From Isoetes taiwanensis (lineage: Eukaryota; Streptophyta; Lycopodiopsida; Isoetales; Isoetaceae), in assembly GCA_021234155.1 (NCBI GenBank), contig JAJEKV010000137.1, forward strand, positions 885,714-949,713: a stretch of DNA of 64,000 nt. Direction: 5' to 3'. Within the stretch, counting starts at the first letter, position 1. Each line of letters opens with the position of its first letter. The notes beneath the pieces were generated by a model. It searched no databases. It was given only the letters and a program-made list of their open reading frames with translations, and was not told the DNA's origin. Position numbers and translations under genes: made by a program. This document shows positions 45,481-58,680 of the stretch, piece by piece.

Positions 45481-47720
45481 AAAGTTGGAATCTGGCAAAT
45501 AGATTATTAAACCCAAGTCTCTATACTTTTAAAACATTTAGCATCTATTTTAAAACAAAAGTTGCTATATAAATTTCTGATCCAGGAATTTCAATCTTAA
45601 CTTTTCTTCCATCTTTTCGCCGAGTGTCTGGTGGTCATTCTAGCATAGTTGATGACTCCGATGAGGGACCAGCATTGACCTGAATTGACTCAACATCGGC
45701 CTGATATGTCTATAACTTGCCATTGGCTGAGCATGAACTAGCTAGAAAGGTATTCTAAGATTTCACATCTATTTTCGGTACTTCTACTTTTTTTTTCAAT
45801 CTGAGCAGTTGCAATACATATTTTGAAGTGCTTTTTCTACAAGTTAGATGTAATCCTTCTGTTAGTTCTATCTATAGCAGTTACTTTTAAGGTTGGAACT
45901 CACATATTCATGAGACTTTGCAAGCATAGGTAATAGAAGAATTGTTCCGCATGGTGTTTGCTGCATGTTGCTACCATATGTTGAGTATTTTAGATGGCAC
46001 TCCCTGCAACAATCAAAGTACAAGAATATCAGACGAACTGACCTGTAAAGCTTGTAGCTTAGATGCCAATGCCTCTGCTATCTTGGACAAAAACAAAAAT
46101 GGAAGATCTGAAGTGATGATTAGGAGCAATAAACCCAACAGAAAGAAATACTCTAGCAATAAACCCAACAAATCTAAGTTATTTGTCATAGAAAATTTGG
46201 AAACCATTACAACTCCGCAGAAATCGATAATAAAGGAAAGGTTGGCCTGTACCTCAAGATCTCATTCCATGCAGGATAGAAATAGAACAAAGAATGTCAC
46301 TAACGGACCTGGACGTTCAACTCCAGTTCTGCACTAGTTCTGCACTGTCTACTTTATCTCGCTTAAGAAACCTTCAAATAAATGTACTAAACAATATACT
46401 TGAAGTTCCAATTCCTGAATCTGTTAAATAGCCTAATTGTTTAAAACAACTACCAAGCTTAAGAAACTACAATAACTCGAAAACAATGCACGCTACATGG
46501 ATTGAATGATAAAAAAAGAGAAAGAGAATTGAAGCTTAGTATGGAATCGAGGAGGTCCTGGATGCATAAAAACACGAAGAGATCCTAGAGAGCCAGAAAC
46601 TATCTCAAGAAGAGAATATCCACCAACATCCAGCTCATGGATTCTGGAACTGGCAGAAACAATGGATTGAATGATATCAGCAATGCAAAATTGATGCCAC
46701 GCTAAAGAATAGGAAGATTCAGCTTGGAGAAAAAAATTAAAACAGCCTAGTCCAACGGAAAATTGATCCACGTACAGAGAAAATCGCCTTGTTAGAAAAA
46801 AACGAGAATTGTCCTCGTGTAGCCGTTTGATCAGATACCTACAAGGAAGAGCAGAAGTATTTTTGTGAAGACGACAAAGCTTAAGATCCATGTTAACCCT
46901 AAATAAAACCTCAATCTATAGCCCAAAAATCAATCTTGCTGACCTGTACAAAAGAAAATTGCAAGGCTTTTTGAAGAGCGAAAATATGGAAAACGAAAGG
47001 TTGGAATGGGGTTTGATGCTAATGCACGCTCAAGAGCCATAAAATTTGGAAACGGCAACAAAGGACACCAGCATTCTATAGCCATTCATATTATTGGAAC
47101 AGAGGTTATTGCTGAAAGACGTTGGTCCATTATCCGGGATGTCCTCCCATCTCCCGTTCTATTTTCTTGGCCAATTTTAATTTCCTCGATCCTTGATTTA
47201 TAAAACTGGGATTCAATGATGTAGATTGACGCCACTTCAGATTTTGATGGGGTGGAGGTGATAATGGATAGGTCATAATTGCAAAGAAAGGTTGTAGTCT
47301 TGGTTGTCGGTGTGCTAATTTTTTTTTTTTTTTTTTTACAGAAGTTAAAACTTCGAAAACTTACACTGAAAATCGGTTTCACGTAGTTTAAACCGCTATT
47401 TCAATTTACTACATAAAAATTGAGAAAAAAAGGAAACTTTTTTTTTAATTTCAGCAAAAGCAAAAAAATTTCGCTTATCGCGAAAAAAATTTCGCGTAAG
47501 AAAAAGCTTTCGCTTTATAAACGCTCCCGACCATTTGGAATTCTTTTCTCACAGATTTTGACGTATCATACTTCAAATTTGTGCCGTATCATTCGAATAA
47601 TAACGTGATTGAATATAAAACATATACTGATTGAACCTATCCCCGCACTAAGTTATCCTCTAAAGTAGTATACAAAATAACGTTCTTCCATGGACTAGAA
47701 AATGCAAGATGTGAATAAGA
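45481..47720. other. No gene recognised
   Basis: Open frames at 45,942-46,337 (plus) and 46,493-46,891 (minus) show no domain. A long T run (about 47,322-47,338) is followed by 'ttcgc'-rich, self-complementary sequence at 47,460-47,520 ('aaatttcgcttatcgcgaaa'). Confidence 0.45.
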
Positions 47721-47727
47721 TAGTTAT

Positions 47728-48330
47728 TCAAGTTGTAATTTTACAATATATATTTTGACTTGAATTTTTAAATAGATAACTTATATCAAGATTTTTACCG
47801 CCATTATCCCAAGGAATCGAGGGCTCGCTTTTTACTTTTTGTATGACTGCTTCATTCAAGACTTGGGAGATGCAAGATAGAAAGTTTATGTAGCCTCTTC
47901 TATTATTATACAAGCAAGAGATATCTTTCATTCCATACACCTTTTGCATCTTAGACATCACGTGAAATTTGCTAAGTGGAAGAAATTCTTGAGTAATAAT
48001 ATATGTTGTTCTTAAGAAAATGAGAACAGTCTCATCAATACTCCAACGCACTGGTACAATGACATCTTTCTTGGCTGCACTTCGAGCATATATAACAGCC
48101 TTGTGCTCCTTTGAATTTGCATGGCTTATCAATGCATTGGCTTTAATGTTATAGCTCATAATTGTAGTAAAAGTAGAGGTATTCTTCTTATCCTGCATGC
48201 AAATCTCACAAAACATAAACATTGGCTCCTTAACGAACTCTAAATATGGCTAAGTACCATTCCAAGAATCCTTCTACTTCAAATCTTTTTCTTCAATATC
48301 ATCTAAATCTGGACCATTGTTTGGTTTGCA
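47728..48330 (-). pseudogene. hAT-type transposase/ZNF862-like N-terminal relic
   Basis: The minus-strand frame reads W-N-G-T-stop-PYLEFVKEP then MFMFCEICMQ, a Cys pair, followed by LISHANSKEHKAV with His spacing of a TTF/BED-like zinc finger. After it, IFLRTTYIITQEFLPLSKFH matches the helical segment after the finger in ZNF862/KIAA1586-like hAT-derived proteins (…(R/A)xxYxxAKExxPxxKF…). The catalytic domain and the hAT dimerisation region are absent, and one stop interrupts the start. Confidence 0.6.
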
Positions 48331-48445
48331 TCTATATTCTCAGAAATTACTAATGATGATGCTATCCATCCCTATTGAGCAATGTGCTTTGCAAAAGAGA
48401 CTTTCCTCTTGCTAATGGGCACTCTGTGCATATCTCTTGCCCTCC

Positions 48446-48534
48446 AGAATAGAATAGAATAGAATAGAATAGAATAGAATAGAATAGAATAGAATAGAAT
48501 AGGATAGAATATAATAGAATAAAATAGAATAGAG
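48446..48534. repeat. (AGAAT)n microsatellite
   Basis: About 17 units with a few variants at the right end. It adjoins the 3-prime end of the retroposon that follows and is read as its expanded tail (ATTCT on the minus strand). Confidence 0.95.
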
Positions 48535-48960
48535 TTTTTATTGTCCACGGAGACCAATTGGTCTATGGGACCAAAAAGGAAGCCAGCAAAATATTTCTAT
48601 TCGGTTAAAAACTCCTACCAAGGGTTTTTGGGGAAAACCGATGTAGTAAATAGGATTGTTGTCAAACTGTACAAACATCTATCATGGGGGAAAGAAATAT
48701 GTACACATATCAGGCAAGTGCCCGAGGACCGAGCAGATCTCGATGATCCATGACCTCTTCAAGGTATAATCCCAACATCCGTTTTCAAGGTCGCGTGCTC
48801 AATACCTCATGCGTAGGTTGGCCAGACTGCCGAGACTATGGCAAAAGAGACACAAAATTACATTCTCAGATATTATTGGTGCCTCTTGCTTTGAAATCAG
48901 TTCATCTTCTCGCTCTATTCCACTCTCTCGCAAGAAATTAAGGGAGGAAGCCTTGATTTT
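48535..48960 (-). mobile_element. Retroposon 3-prime end, copy with pentamer tail
   Basis: Starts 'tccacggagaccaattggtc' and 'tatgggacc', shared with the copies at 49,538 and 51,021. Then come 'aagggtttttggggaaaacc' and, about 150 bp later, 'gaggaccgagcagatctcg'-type sequence comparable to the others. The element runs leftward into the (ATTCT)n tail. No reverse-transcriptase ORF survives. Confidence 0.55.
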
Positions 48961-49535
48961 GACATATTAAGGGCAGGACTTGTGGATGTCGCCATGCAAG
49001 ATGTAGGTTGTTGCACTAAATTAAATAGTTTCATTCGTTATTGAACCAACAGAAAACCTATTTCTGTTTGCTAAATCTTTTTATTTGTATGTATGTTAAT
49101 CATTAATTGTATATTTATTAAATACAAGAAATTTATCATTATTAAGCCAATGCAACAACCCATAATTCAACTTCTTAAGTTGTTTACTATAAGCTAAAGG
49201 CTTTTGTTTGGCAAAATAGGTCACTTCAATTCCTTTAGGATAGAAAGAAAATTTACATGCTTAAATATCGACCTTAAGCCTGGTCTTCAAATGTAATCAA
49301 ACAAATATAGCCATTTTATTTTAACCTAATGTAGTGTAATTCTAGTCTATTTTTTAGGATGTTTTTCTTGATGTTTAATGATATCAAATGTTGCAAAAAG
49401 TGGGTCTCTCTCGCAATGAAACAAATATCAAGAGTGGAAGGAAGGCACCAAAAGCCACAAAACCTAAGGAATGGATTATCAAACAAGAAAAAAAAAAAGC
49501 ACTATGATGATATCTAGTCAAGATTTTTTTTTAGC
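48961..49535. other. AT-rich intergenic; nothing recognised
   Basis: No coding frame or repeat structure of note. Confidence 0.5.
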
Positions 49536-49760
49536 ATCCACGGAGACCAATTGGCCTATGGACAAACAAAAAGAGAGCAAATAAGCGTGACATCGATGTG
49601 ATTAAAAAAACCCCCCCCCAAAGGGTTTTCGAGGGAAAACCTTAGCAAAACAAATAAGTATGTGCCGCATTTGCATTAAATTGTATAGGATGGGGTTCAA
49701 TACCGGCCCCGAGGAGGACAACCGAGCCTGCATAAAAACCAAGCAAGGGCATCATAATAT
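49536..49760 (-). mobile_element. Retroposon 3-prime end, second copy
   Basis: Shares 'atccacggagaccaattggc', 'ctatgga', 'gcgtgacatcg' and 'gattaaaaaaacccccccc', followed by 'gggttttcgagggaaaacc', with the copy at 51,021. The tail here is a T/A-rich run rather than a pentamer array. Confidence 0.5.
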
Positions 49761-50981
49761 ATAACATCTAAGCAAACACACTTTGTTCACATATAGACCT
49801 TTGACTGCTCAGTAATGATCAAGGCGGTGAAATTAATTTGACGATTATTTGCCTATAGCGAGCCGTAAGAGCAATCAACAAAATCTTCGTAAATGTAGAA
49901 GAGCACCATCATCCATGATGCATGTCTACCATGGCTTTTTATGAATAGGCATGTATGTTGCTGACCTATGTAATAGCAATTGACTATATGATTCTAAAAG
50001 ATGGAATACATTCTTTAAATGCATTAGCAATGGATCAACATACGTAGCAACACACAATGTTTACAAGAAGGTAGGGGAGACTATGGTGGTGTTGAGCATA
50101 GAAAAATAGAGAAATGGTTGAATATCCCTATTGATCCCCTCCCTCCCCCTTTTTGGAAGGACGTGAGACTCTTTTTCATTGACAAGAACAAAGCGCAATA
50201 CACAATGCACAGTAGGAATAAAACCCTAGTGGATAGGCTGACCCAACTAGGGCACAAACACCCGCCTAGCATAAGAGGAACACCGTAAATCGTCGCCAAA
50301 TTATCTCTTTTTATCATCACCAGAGATGAGCAAAACGATAAGCTTTAGTGATCTTCTCAAAGCACAATGAAGAAGGCATTGATCGAGATATGTGCACTTT
50401 GAAAAATACACAAACGCCGGCGGATAGACCACAAAAATCCAACTAGAAGCAAGATGAAATGCCTTACGCAAGTTAGGCCAAATAGAGGAATAAAGTGCAA
50501 GTAGGATCTCCGCTAGTGAGAGACGCTTTGGATTTGCAAGATTTGCCGTTTGGATGGTGTTTGATCTAAACCTATAGCATATTTGTGCAATGACTATTTT
50601 TCAAAGTGGGTATACCCATATCTCTGTTTCATTTTTTGCCGCAGCCAACCTCAAAATATGGACATGCATTCATGCAAAGAACATACAAAATGCAAAATCA
50701 TGGCAACAATGTCTCTATGCCTCGTCGGCAATCCTACAACAAGAGCAATTGTTTAGGATAATTGGATGTCTATTACTCGCTTGAATGTGCACTTCTGCAA
50801 CCAATTTATTGAAGTGGCCCTTGTTTTAAGACATACATATCAAGCTAGTTGCAATTACATTGTTAAATGCATTATGGTTCAAAAATTTTAATTTTCTATT
50901 GTCTTATATTGGTACACTATTACATGTGTTTGTATGTATGGTGGTTTGTCTATATGTTGGTTTGGTTGCTTTTTTGGTGTA
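49761..50981. other. Intergenic; no gene recognised
   Basis: Short open frames only (50,081-50,320 minus; 50,590-50,784 plus), with no domain and no exon-like borders. Moderately AT-rich. Confidence 0.5.
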
Positions 50982-51600
50982 TAGAATAGAATAGAATAGA
51001 ATAGAATAGATTTTTTAGTGTCCACGGAGATCGATTGGCCTATGGGACCCAAGCAAAAAAATAGAGCAAAGAAGCGTGACATCGCGGGATTAAAAAACCC
51101 CCTCGGCAAGGGTTTTCGAGGAAAAACCTTTATGTATCGCATGCCGTTTGCGCATTGTATAGGACAGCTTCATCACCGCCCCCGATGACAATAACCGAAG
51201 TCCGCATCCATAACCTCCCGGAGGTATGACCCCAACAAACCTATCGACGCCTTTAGTCAATAACCGGTGCAATGGGCGCCGTGCACTAGTAATCGAACAT
51301 ATCGCCTTCCTGATATGGGCAAACGCCGGGCGATCTGGAGGGCATGACATTCATCCTCAATGGAGCCCGTGTGGCAACACTAGAAAAGCCTTTGCTCGCG
51401 CTTCCCGAGCCCCAACATCCCGCTTCATAATGCGGAGGCGATGCACCCGCGTATGAATGGAAGCTATAAGTCCGCGCTTCTTCATGGGCACCGGGTGTAC
51501 AAGTACTTGGTGTGGGCCTCTCGTGAACCTAGGGATTGACTTGTCACGATAGTGTGCCGCCTAACGCGGCGTCCCGTAACATCCGCATCCCAGAGCTTGC
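50982..51600 (-). mobile_element. Retroposon 3-prime end, third copy, with (AGAAT)n tail
   Basis: Six AGAAT/ATAGA units (50,982-51,012) are followed by 'agtgtccacggagatcgatt', 'ggcctatgggacc', 'gaagcgtgacatcgcgggat' and 'ggcaagggttttcgagg'. It is more complete than the other copies, continuing through a GC-richer stretch to about 51,600 with 'gcaccgggtgtacaagtact'. Same orientation as the copies at 48,535 and 49,536. Confidence 0.55.
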
Positions 51601-54050
51601 TAAGGAAAATAGCATCTAGGTACAGCTTTTAAGTGCCTTGTGATCTTTCTTTTGTCCTTACATTTACGATCGCTTGCCTATACATCCCAAGCGTGAGAAC
51701 CACATCGCGACTTGCTTGTCCTAATTGGGATGCATACGTTTAGATTACACTTTTGGAGTTGATCTATAATTTTCAAGCTCATCTTAGTAATGGGCAACTT
51801 TGTATGGGAGATTCCAATATGCAAAATGAAGACCCTCACAATGATTTATAATTTTTTAGCCTACTTGCTTATTATAGATATCTACGTATAAAAAATTTTG
51901 TCGATTGCAATGGTAAGTGGCCTTCAAGGTTGCATTGTCTTAGGCACGAGGATCTATAGAGATGTATATAACATCCCTACCCAAGGCCCCAAAAGGAACC
52001 CTTTTTTGTTTTAAGTTAATGCAAACCATTACATCCAACACTTTTTAGATTAAAATCCCCTAGAATGGGCCTCAGATTCACATGGGGGTGATGTACGATA
52101 ATGAGAACTCCTTTTGTACTCCCTAAAATTGTATAATATATACAAAATTAACACCATTTTTTAGTACATTGCCTCAAAACTTATAGTATTTTGCAAACCT
52201 CGTTATACAAGATATCAAAACTTGTACAAGCATGGGCCCCACAAATGAGGATCGCGATCCACGGTTCTAGATCGAGGAATAACCGCAAATATACCCATCC
52301 AATAGCTCTCGATGCTTGGAGTCACCCCCCATGTGAATATGCACCCAACCAAAGGGGTCCATGGGTATTCTTGTATCTTTGCATGTATTCTAAATTTCTA
52401 ATAGTTTGCCTTGCTTTATATTTAATGTATTTTTGTTTTAAATTAACCTATAACTATGATTAAACCTTTAAGGTATTATTTGTTGCAAATATGAATATGT
52501 AGCACAACAATGTGGGGTTCTGGGGGATTTGATATGGATGTAAAAATTATAATTCCTAAACCATAGACATATCTCCAAAACAATTGAATGGGTTGGTTAT
52601 AAAAAACATAGATTTAAGATTAAAACAATCAATGCTAGCTCATTGGTTATATTGGTCCAAAGTAGTCTTATTATAACATTGAGTTATTTTGGTAGAGGGC
52701 GTTAGAAAATCGTGAGGCTATAGTGCAAATAAAAGGATTTAGACATCATGCTCATGTTGTGTACATGGAAACTTTGAATTGAATGTCGGTTTTATCATAC
52801 GAGTGGTAAGAAAGCCTTCTTAGGAAAAGGGTTGTATATCACCTCATACTTCTTAGATAAAGGCAAATACCGTACCAAGTTAGCATGAGAAGGATATGAT
52901 GGGGCAAACAAAGTATATATTCTCGTTCAAATATTCTAATTGTTCTCTCATGCATTTTATTTGGATATCATTAATTTCAAATTGTATTCATGCAATGATA
53001 ATAAAGAACTTCTCAAATCTAGTAAAATATTTGCCAAATGTGTAGGTTTACATTTGTACGTCTACGTAAAAATAGCCTCAAAAAGAAGTTTATTTTTTTG
53101 AGTAAATTTTGTGTTGAAGCAGAATTTTTGTGTTTGAACTAGGTTCAAACTACACCTTAACAAGGTGCATCCTTCAAATGCATCTAGTAAGCATCTTCAT
53201 GTAGAAGACAAGGCGAAGGCTGCCTTCATTGTTGATATTTTTGATGAACCAAGATTGAACGGACATGCTTTTGGAGAAAAGAACTACAACAACCTAATGC
53301 CCGGTTAAAGCACTGATGATTGATTTGGCGGCGAAAAATCAGCTTCAAGATACAATGTAAATCCCAATGCAATATCATTAGGAGCAACTCTCAAACAATG
53401 GCTACTCTCATTTCATGGGTCCCGAGGTAGGTTTTTCGTGGGTTTTCGTATACATGCAAATCAGGTTGTTGATATAAAACACATGCCAAGCCTCGTGCTT
53501 AGTCTCACCCATTTGCTCAAACTTATGGTATCTCTCGCTAACATTGTGAAGGATGAAGGTATTTTTTCTTCCTTTTCTCTTTTGTGTTTTGAGATCAAAG
53601 CACTAATAGTGCTAAGGTTCTCCCTTTTAGATCCAAAATAAATAATTTACATTTGTATGTGCTTATATAGATATTAGACTATTGAAATCTATCTTTTAAA
53701 TTCCGGTTTTCTGGTTTGGTCAAAACAACTTTGGATTTTTTTAATTCATTTTCCTAAAGGTTTGAAGGTTTTGAGAAGGTTTAGGAGCAGGCATAAATTC
53801 TCGATCTTCCAAAGTGCTGGAGGGTCCTTCAGTGAGATTTTTGGTTACAGGGCTTCCAATCCTTTCTCCTCTTGTTGTTGGTTCAGTGGCAAGAATGATG
53901 GAACCACCGATTCTTTGACATGCATTCGGCCTCATGGACCTATTTGTGGGGATCTGTATAACTACTTCTAAGAACACGATGTTCTGAGGTTGTTATCCTC
54001 AAGAATATGACAATTAATGATAGCAGAGGGTTATAAGGATGTTACAGCGT
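51601..54050. other. AT-rich intergenic; nothing convincing
   Basis: Scattered short open frames. A phrase near 53,400-53,560 (ANQVVDIKHMPSLVLSLTHL) faintly resembles the protease-proximal part of copia elements but cannot be extended. Confidence 0.4.
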
Positions 54051-54059
54051 TCTTTTTTA

Positions 54060-54290
54060 ATTCCATTCCATGTTGTTCCATTCCATCATTCCATTCCTCT
54101 TCCAGATCTTCCATCCATTCCATTCCACTGAACCTCCTTCATTCCATTCTCCTATTTCTTCCATGGTCCCTATCCATCCATCATTCCTAAGATCCATCCT
54201 TCATTCCTTCCTTCATCTATTTATTTCCTTCCTTCCATTCATCTTGTTCTCAGACTCCATATTCCATTTGTATTTCGTTAACCTCTTTTC
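54060..54290. repeat. Degenerate TTCCA/CATTC pentamer stretch
   Basis: Many imperfect copies of 'ccatt' and 'ttccattcc' on the plus strand over some 230 bp. Open frames across it are low-complexity translations. Confidence 0.75.
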
Positions 54291-57230
54291 ATTTCAATTC
54301 GACAGAATGTGTGGATATGGAAACTTTTCGTTCATTGGTTAGCGGAACCTCTTTGTTTCTCTTTTTCTTTGAATCACGATCTTTTAATGCTTTGACAATC
54401 TTTGAGGGGCCCATTAATACTTATATTTTGTTGGAGTTAGGAAGTAGACATGAGACCACCTTCAGTTGTTTTTATTATACGTTATCATATGCATGCACTT
54501 CTCATAAATGCTCATTGAAGTTGGGATGGGCATATTCTAAAAGTGGGCATAAAAATATGTACATCTGAGAAAACACGATGATATTAGAAAAAAATTGTTT
54601 TTCTGGTTAGCTTCAAGATTAATGCTATTTTGTGCATGCTCTCACCTTTTCCGGAAAGATGTTAAATCAATTTGCTTAGTTGCCTAGAGCTAACATACAC
54701 CTAAATCTACGTTGCGATATGTGACTGATGACATATGTTGCGGAAAGACATTTATTCCCAAGTGCCTATTATGTACAACTCTGCACAATGGGATTTGCTA
54801 CTCTATATATCTTCTTGATGTCTCACAGGAAGATTCTCTATTCTTGGGCATTTCCAACCATCTGTTGCAATACCCATTTTTTTAGCGTGGCTTTGTCATG
54901 GGTTTTTCCGGGAGGTATTGAAGGCTATGTCACAATGCTAGGCTGCACAATCAATGTGTGCTGAAGTGCATGCTTCTAACAACAATATTAGATCTTCATC
55001 ACAGGAATCAGGCAATGGTGCATTGTATGTACAGTCCAGGAACTATTACGGATCTTGGATTTTGAAGTCCACGTTTCTTTCCACTATTCATTTTTCTTTG
55101 CTCCTTGATTATAGAATTTTTAAGTTTTATATGTAATTGAGTAGAAAGATTTGCAAAACACAGTTCTTTTAAACCACTCAAAATCATTTTGTAATTCTTT
55201 GTGACCTTTGCCTACATAAGCTCGATGAGTTCTTCCAAAATCTCCTATTTAACGTGCAAGCTCAGTGGAATAACATAAAAGAATAAGTTGGATTAAAAAA
55301 CTTTCTATATATAGCAGTGCAAGCAATTGGAGATCTTCATAAAAAGAACAAAAGTTGGATTTAGAAGTTAACTTGGCAGAAGAGTCATCGAGGGTGAAGT
55401 GGACCCTATACCTAAACTATCTTGACTCTAAACCATCCATCTTGACAAAACCCATCTTGACATGGATTGAGTTTATCTGTGAAATCATCCAATGAAAGCG
55501 GACCTCTACAAACCCTCTTGGTTATGGACAGAAATTTGTATACAAAGGCACAGCTTTTCTTGCCCATGGCATCTTTGTTTGCTCATCTCTCTTTGATATC
55601 TTTATTACATTACGTGATAGACATAGCTGCAATTATGGCATTTCACATCATCAGCCCGTGACATCGAAAATATCTGCTCTTTGGAAGGACCAAAACCGTT
55701 ATACATTCATAATGGAGAGATTCAAAGCAGGTATGGCTTCCTCAAAGTATGAGATATCATTTGAGCAATCCATTCATATTCATCACGGAAAGTTCTCGTT
55801 TCATCGTTGATTCAAAACAGTATGCTGCTTGAGGCGGTATGTTCAAGTAAAAGATGTCACGGCAGTGGCGTATTATTGTTTTGGTCTCGGCGATTATAAC
55901 CTGGCGCAAAGGTTGCTGCAGAAACTAGATTAACATAATTGCCCATAGGTAGAAGCACTTTGTTTGTGATGTGTCTATAGTATGTTTGAGCTATGATTTC
56001 CTCATTTAATGCTTTTCTAGGCTTTCTGGATTCTCATTGAAAATGCTTTTCGACTATATTTTCGCGATTATTCTCTTTGTTGGTTATCTTGAAACAACGA
56101 ACAAGGTTTTGCATGATGGCACAGGATGCAATATTGATGTGATGATACTTTGCGTGAAGAAGACATAAAGGTCATGTGAGAGAAAGGGGCGTTGAACCTG
56201 CTTTGGATATATGTTTTCAAGTTGCGGCATAGCATTGGTAAGGTTATGGATAAGTTGATAAGTTGACAGCTTCCATCATCGGCGTGTTTTATCGTTTACT
56301 TCGCTGTAGACCATCTTTGTCAATTTACTTGAGGATTCTTGCTCAGCTCTCGTTTGGTTTTGTTTTGAGTTTTTCAGCCAGTAAGATATACTGGCGTCTT
56401 GCATCCAGAGAACCATTGCATTTGTTCTATGAGGACTACGTTTTGGTGCCGCCATTACAGTCGCCGATCCGCGCTTTCTCTTTTCTGGTGAAGGCCCGAC
56501 CATATGTATTTTTCATTTGTATGCTCAAGAGATCGCTACCTCGCCTTTGTGTGCTTTTCGTTGTAACATTCTTTAGTCATTTGAAATAACATTGTTTTTG
56601 CGCCGCGAAATCACATGATGGCTCACAGCTTATGACCAACAGCCCTCACGTTGGCATAGGATCTTTAAAGGTACCTATATTTACTTGGACTTTGCATATA
56701 TTTTAACAACCTAATAATTAAACATATTTACATTTTAACATTAAGCTGATGTAAATTGTAAATTGGAAGATCTGGGCTCACAAATTGAACGATAAGTAAA
56801 GAAACTAGGGCCATTTTAAGTTCTTTGCACATGAGTGCACTATTAATATTCAATTCTCAAATGATTTATTGTCTTCATTACTTTCATTACGGATATTTGA
56901 ATAATATTGATAATTGCATCTTTCCACAGGACTTTGAAAAATATTAATTTGTATATTAACAGAGCACCTTTAGACATTATGCTTTTGTACTATTATTATT
57001 AGGACTTTGAAAAAATATTAAATTTATAATTCTTAAGATGCATCTTTTCGACATATTTTTATGATGTACATTTATTATTTCCATGGATGTAAAAAACATT
57101 TTATCTTATTTTTGCCAAATTAGTAATATAATTAATTTGAAATATGAATTCCCATTACAAGCTAGTATATGAAATGTGGATTGCGACAGGCAACTTTCAA
57201 TTTATCCATGAAGTTTTCATGCACCAACAT
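54291..57230. other. Intergenic; no gene recognised
   Basis: Open frames near 54,311, 54,728, 55,467 and 56,263 do not show domains. AT-rich with no clear element ends. Confidence 0.4.
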
Positions 57231-57231
57231 G

Positions 57232-57345
57232 TGCTTTGCAAAAGACAGGTAATGTTAACAGGTGGGATTCTACCATATGCTCCAACATGATGGCTTTGCA
57301 AAAGAAGGCAAGTATTCAACAGGTGGGGATTCTGCAAGTTTGAAC
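57232..57345. repeat. Two-copy tandem duplication with drift
   Basis: 'gctttgcaaaagacaggtaa' then 'tgttaacaggtgggattct' is followed about 62 bp on by 'gctttgcaaaagaaggcaag' then 'tattcaacaggtggggattct'. Confidence 0.7.
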
Positions 57346-58231
57346 TTAGCAACGGAAATTGTGCCAGAACTGGACTGGGTTAATAGATTTTATAAATGCA
57401 AAAACCAATAAAAACAAGATCTTTGTTGCCCTCCGTTATGAGAGAAAGTCGTTTCATATAATTTCTAGATGGTCATTCGTGTCGAGGGTCTTTGTAGAGA
57501 ACACGTTAATGTGTCGATTTCTTAATAAGTTTTATTCTGAAAGTGCATGTCATTTATAAGAAGCTGGGAGAAGCAAGATAATACTTTAGTTAATTCCTCT
57601 AAATCTTGATATTTACGTAAATAACTCTATGATTCTTGCAATTATGAGATATAGAGATGGGCGTCATTATAAAGTGTTAATTGTGATTTAGGACATAAAG
57701 CGGGTTAAATAAAATCAAGTGTTGATGTTGCTATCAATTTTCATCTGACATTCTTGCATTTCACCCTCATTGTAGTTTATACAATGACAACCGTATTTGC
57801 TGGTTGGTGCCAAATTTATCAAAGAACTGACACAAAAGTCACTTACCAAAGTGAGGACACGCAGAAGCATTAAATGCAAGCCCTCATAATTGTATTGTAC
57901 AACAAACAACAATCAATGCTTAACACAAATAAAAAACACAAATAAATGGGTATAAGACAATCTTTGACATATTCGACATTATCTATCCATGCTCATGCTT
58001 TCAAGGCAATTTATTGTTAGTTGTTTGATGTCTTAATGGTCTTGATAACATTTTACCCGTCCTACGATGGACGATTGGGTTGCTCTCCCGACTGGATGCG
58101 GTTTCTGCCATATGTTTAAAAAACCAAGTATTACCTGATGAAAATCATCCATACTCTGTCTGCAATCTGGCTTCCATGAGTGAGATGACGAAAACCGAGG
58201 AGGTCTTTTGTTTGTTTTTAGAGCGGATTAA

Positions 58232-58450
58232 ATGGCTTCTGCTGGTGAAGAACTATGGTGGAACACCGCGGAGCCATGGTTAAGAGTCAACCTCCTCGGG
58301 GTCATGCAAAATAACCCTCTCGCACCGCGACCTCGGTGTGCCATAACCAAGGAGGTTAACCTCATCACTGTCCTCGTGCCGTGGTACTATCATGAAGCGC
58401 CGCGTGGTATGAAAGCGTGGAAATATATTTATCCTATAAGCGTGCTGTGG
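58232..58450. other. GC-rich patch with partial inverted symmetry
   Basis: 'ccatggttaagagtcaacct' is partly complementary to 'aggttaacctc' and 'cataacc' 100 bp on, and 'ccgcgg' and 'gcgccgcg' motifs flank it. It could be a short MITE or a miscalled methylated patch; undetermined. Confidence 0.3.
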
Positions 58451-58524
58451 CATTCCAGCTATAATTACTTTTGTGACACTCCAAAAATACTGAATTCACG
58501 TTGATATACGTTGATTTGGTTTGG

Positions 58525-58680
58525 TATTCCTTTATTTGCCGTAATTGGCTCATACTTTATTTTGCTTCATTTATCTTTCCATTATGAAATATCTGTGCAC
58601 TTTATTGCCTTAATTGGCTCATACTGCTTTATTTGCTTCATTTATCTTTCTCCATTATGAGGAAAATATCGTGCATATTC
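58525..58680. repeat. Two-copy tandem duplication, about 78 bp
   Basis: 'taattggctcatact' then 'gcttcatttatctttc' and 'ccattatga' occurs twice head to tail, with small indels ('atgaaatatctgtgca' against 'atgaggaaaatatcgtgca'). Confidence 0.8.

Noticed and set aside
53390-53640. copia gag/protease fragment
   Set aside because: A single faint phrase cannot be extended in either direction to integrase or reverse transcriptase.
54060-54290. A CATTC satellite array
   Set aside because: Too short and too degenerate; a local pentamer-rich stretch is enough.
58232-58504. Short gene beginning MASAGEELWWN
   Set aside because: The frame lies in a small GC-rich, partly self-complementary patch and shows no domain or exon border.
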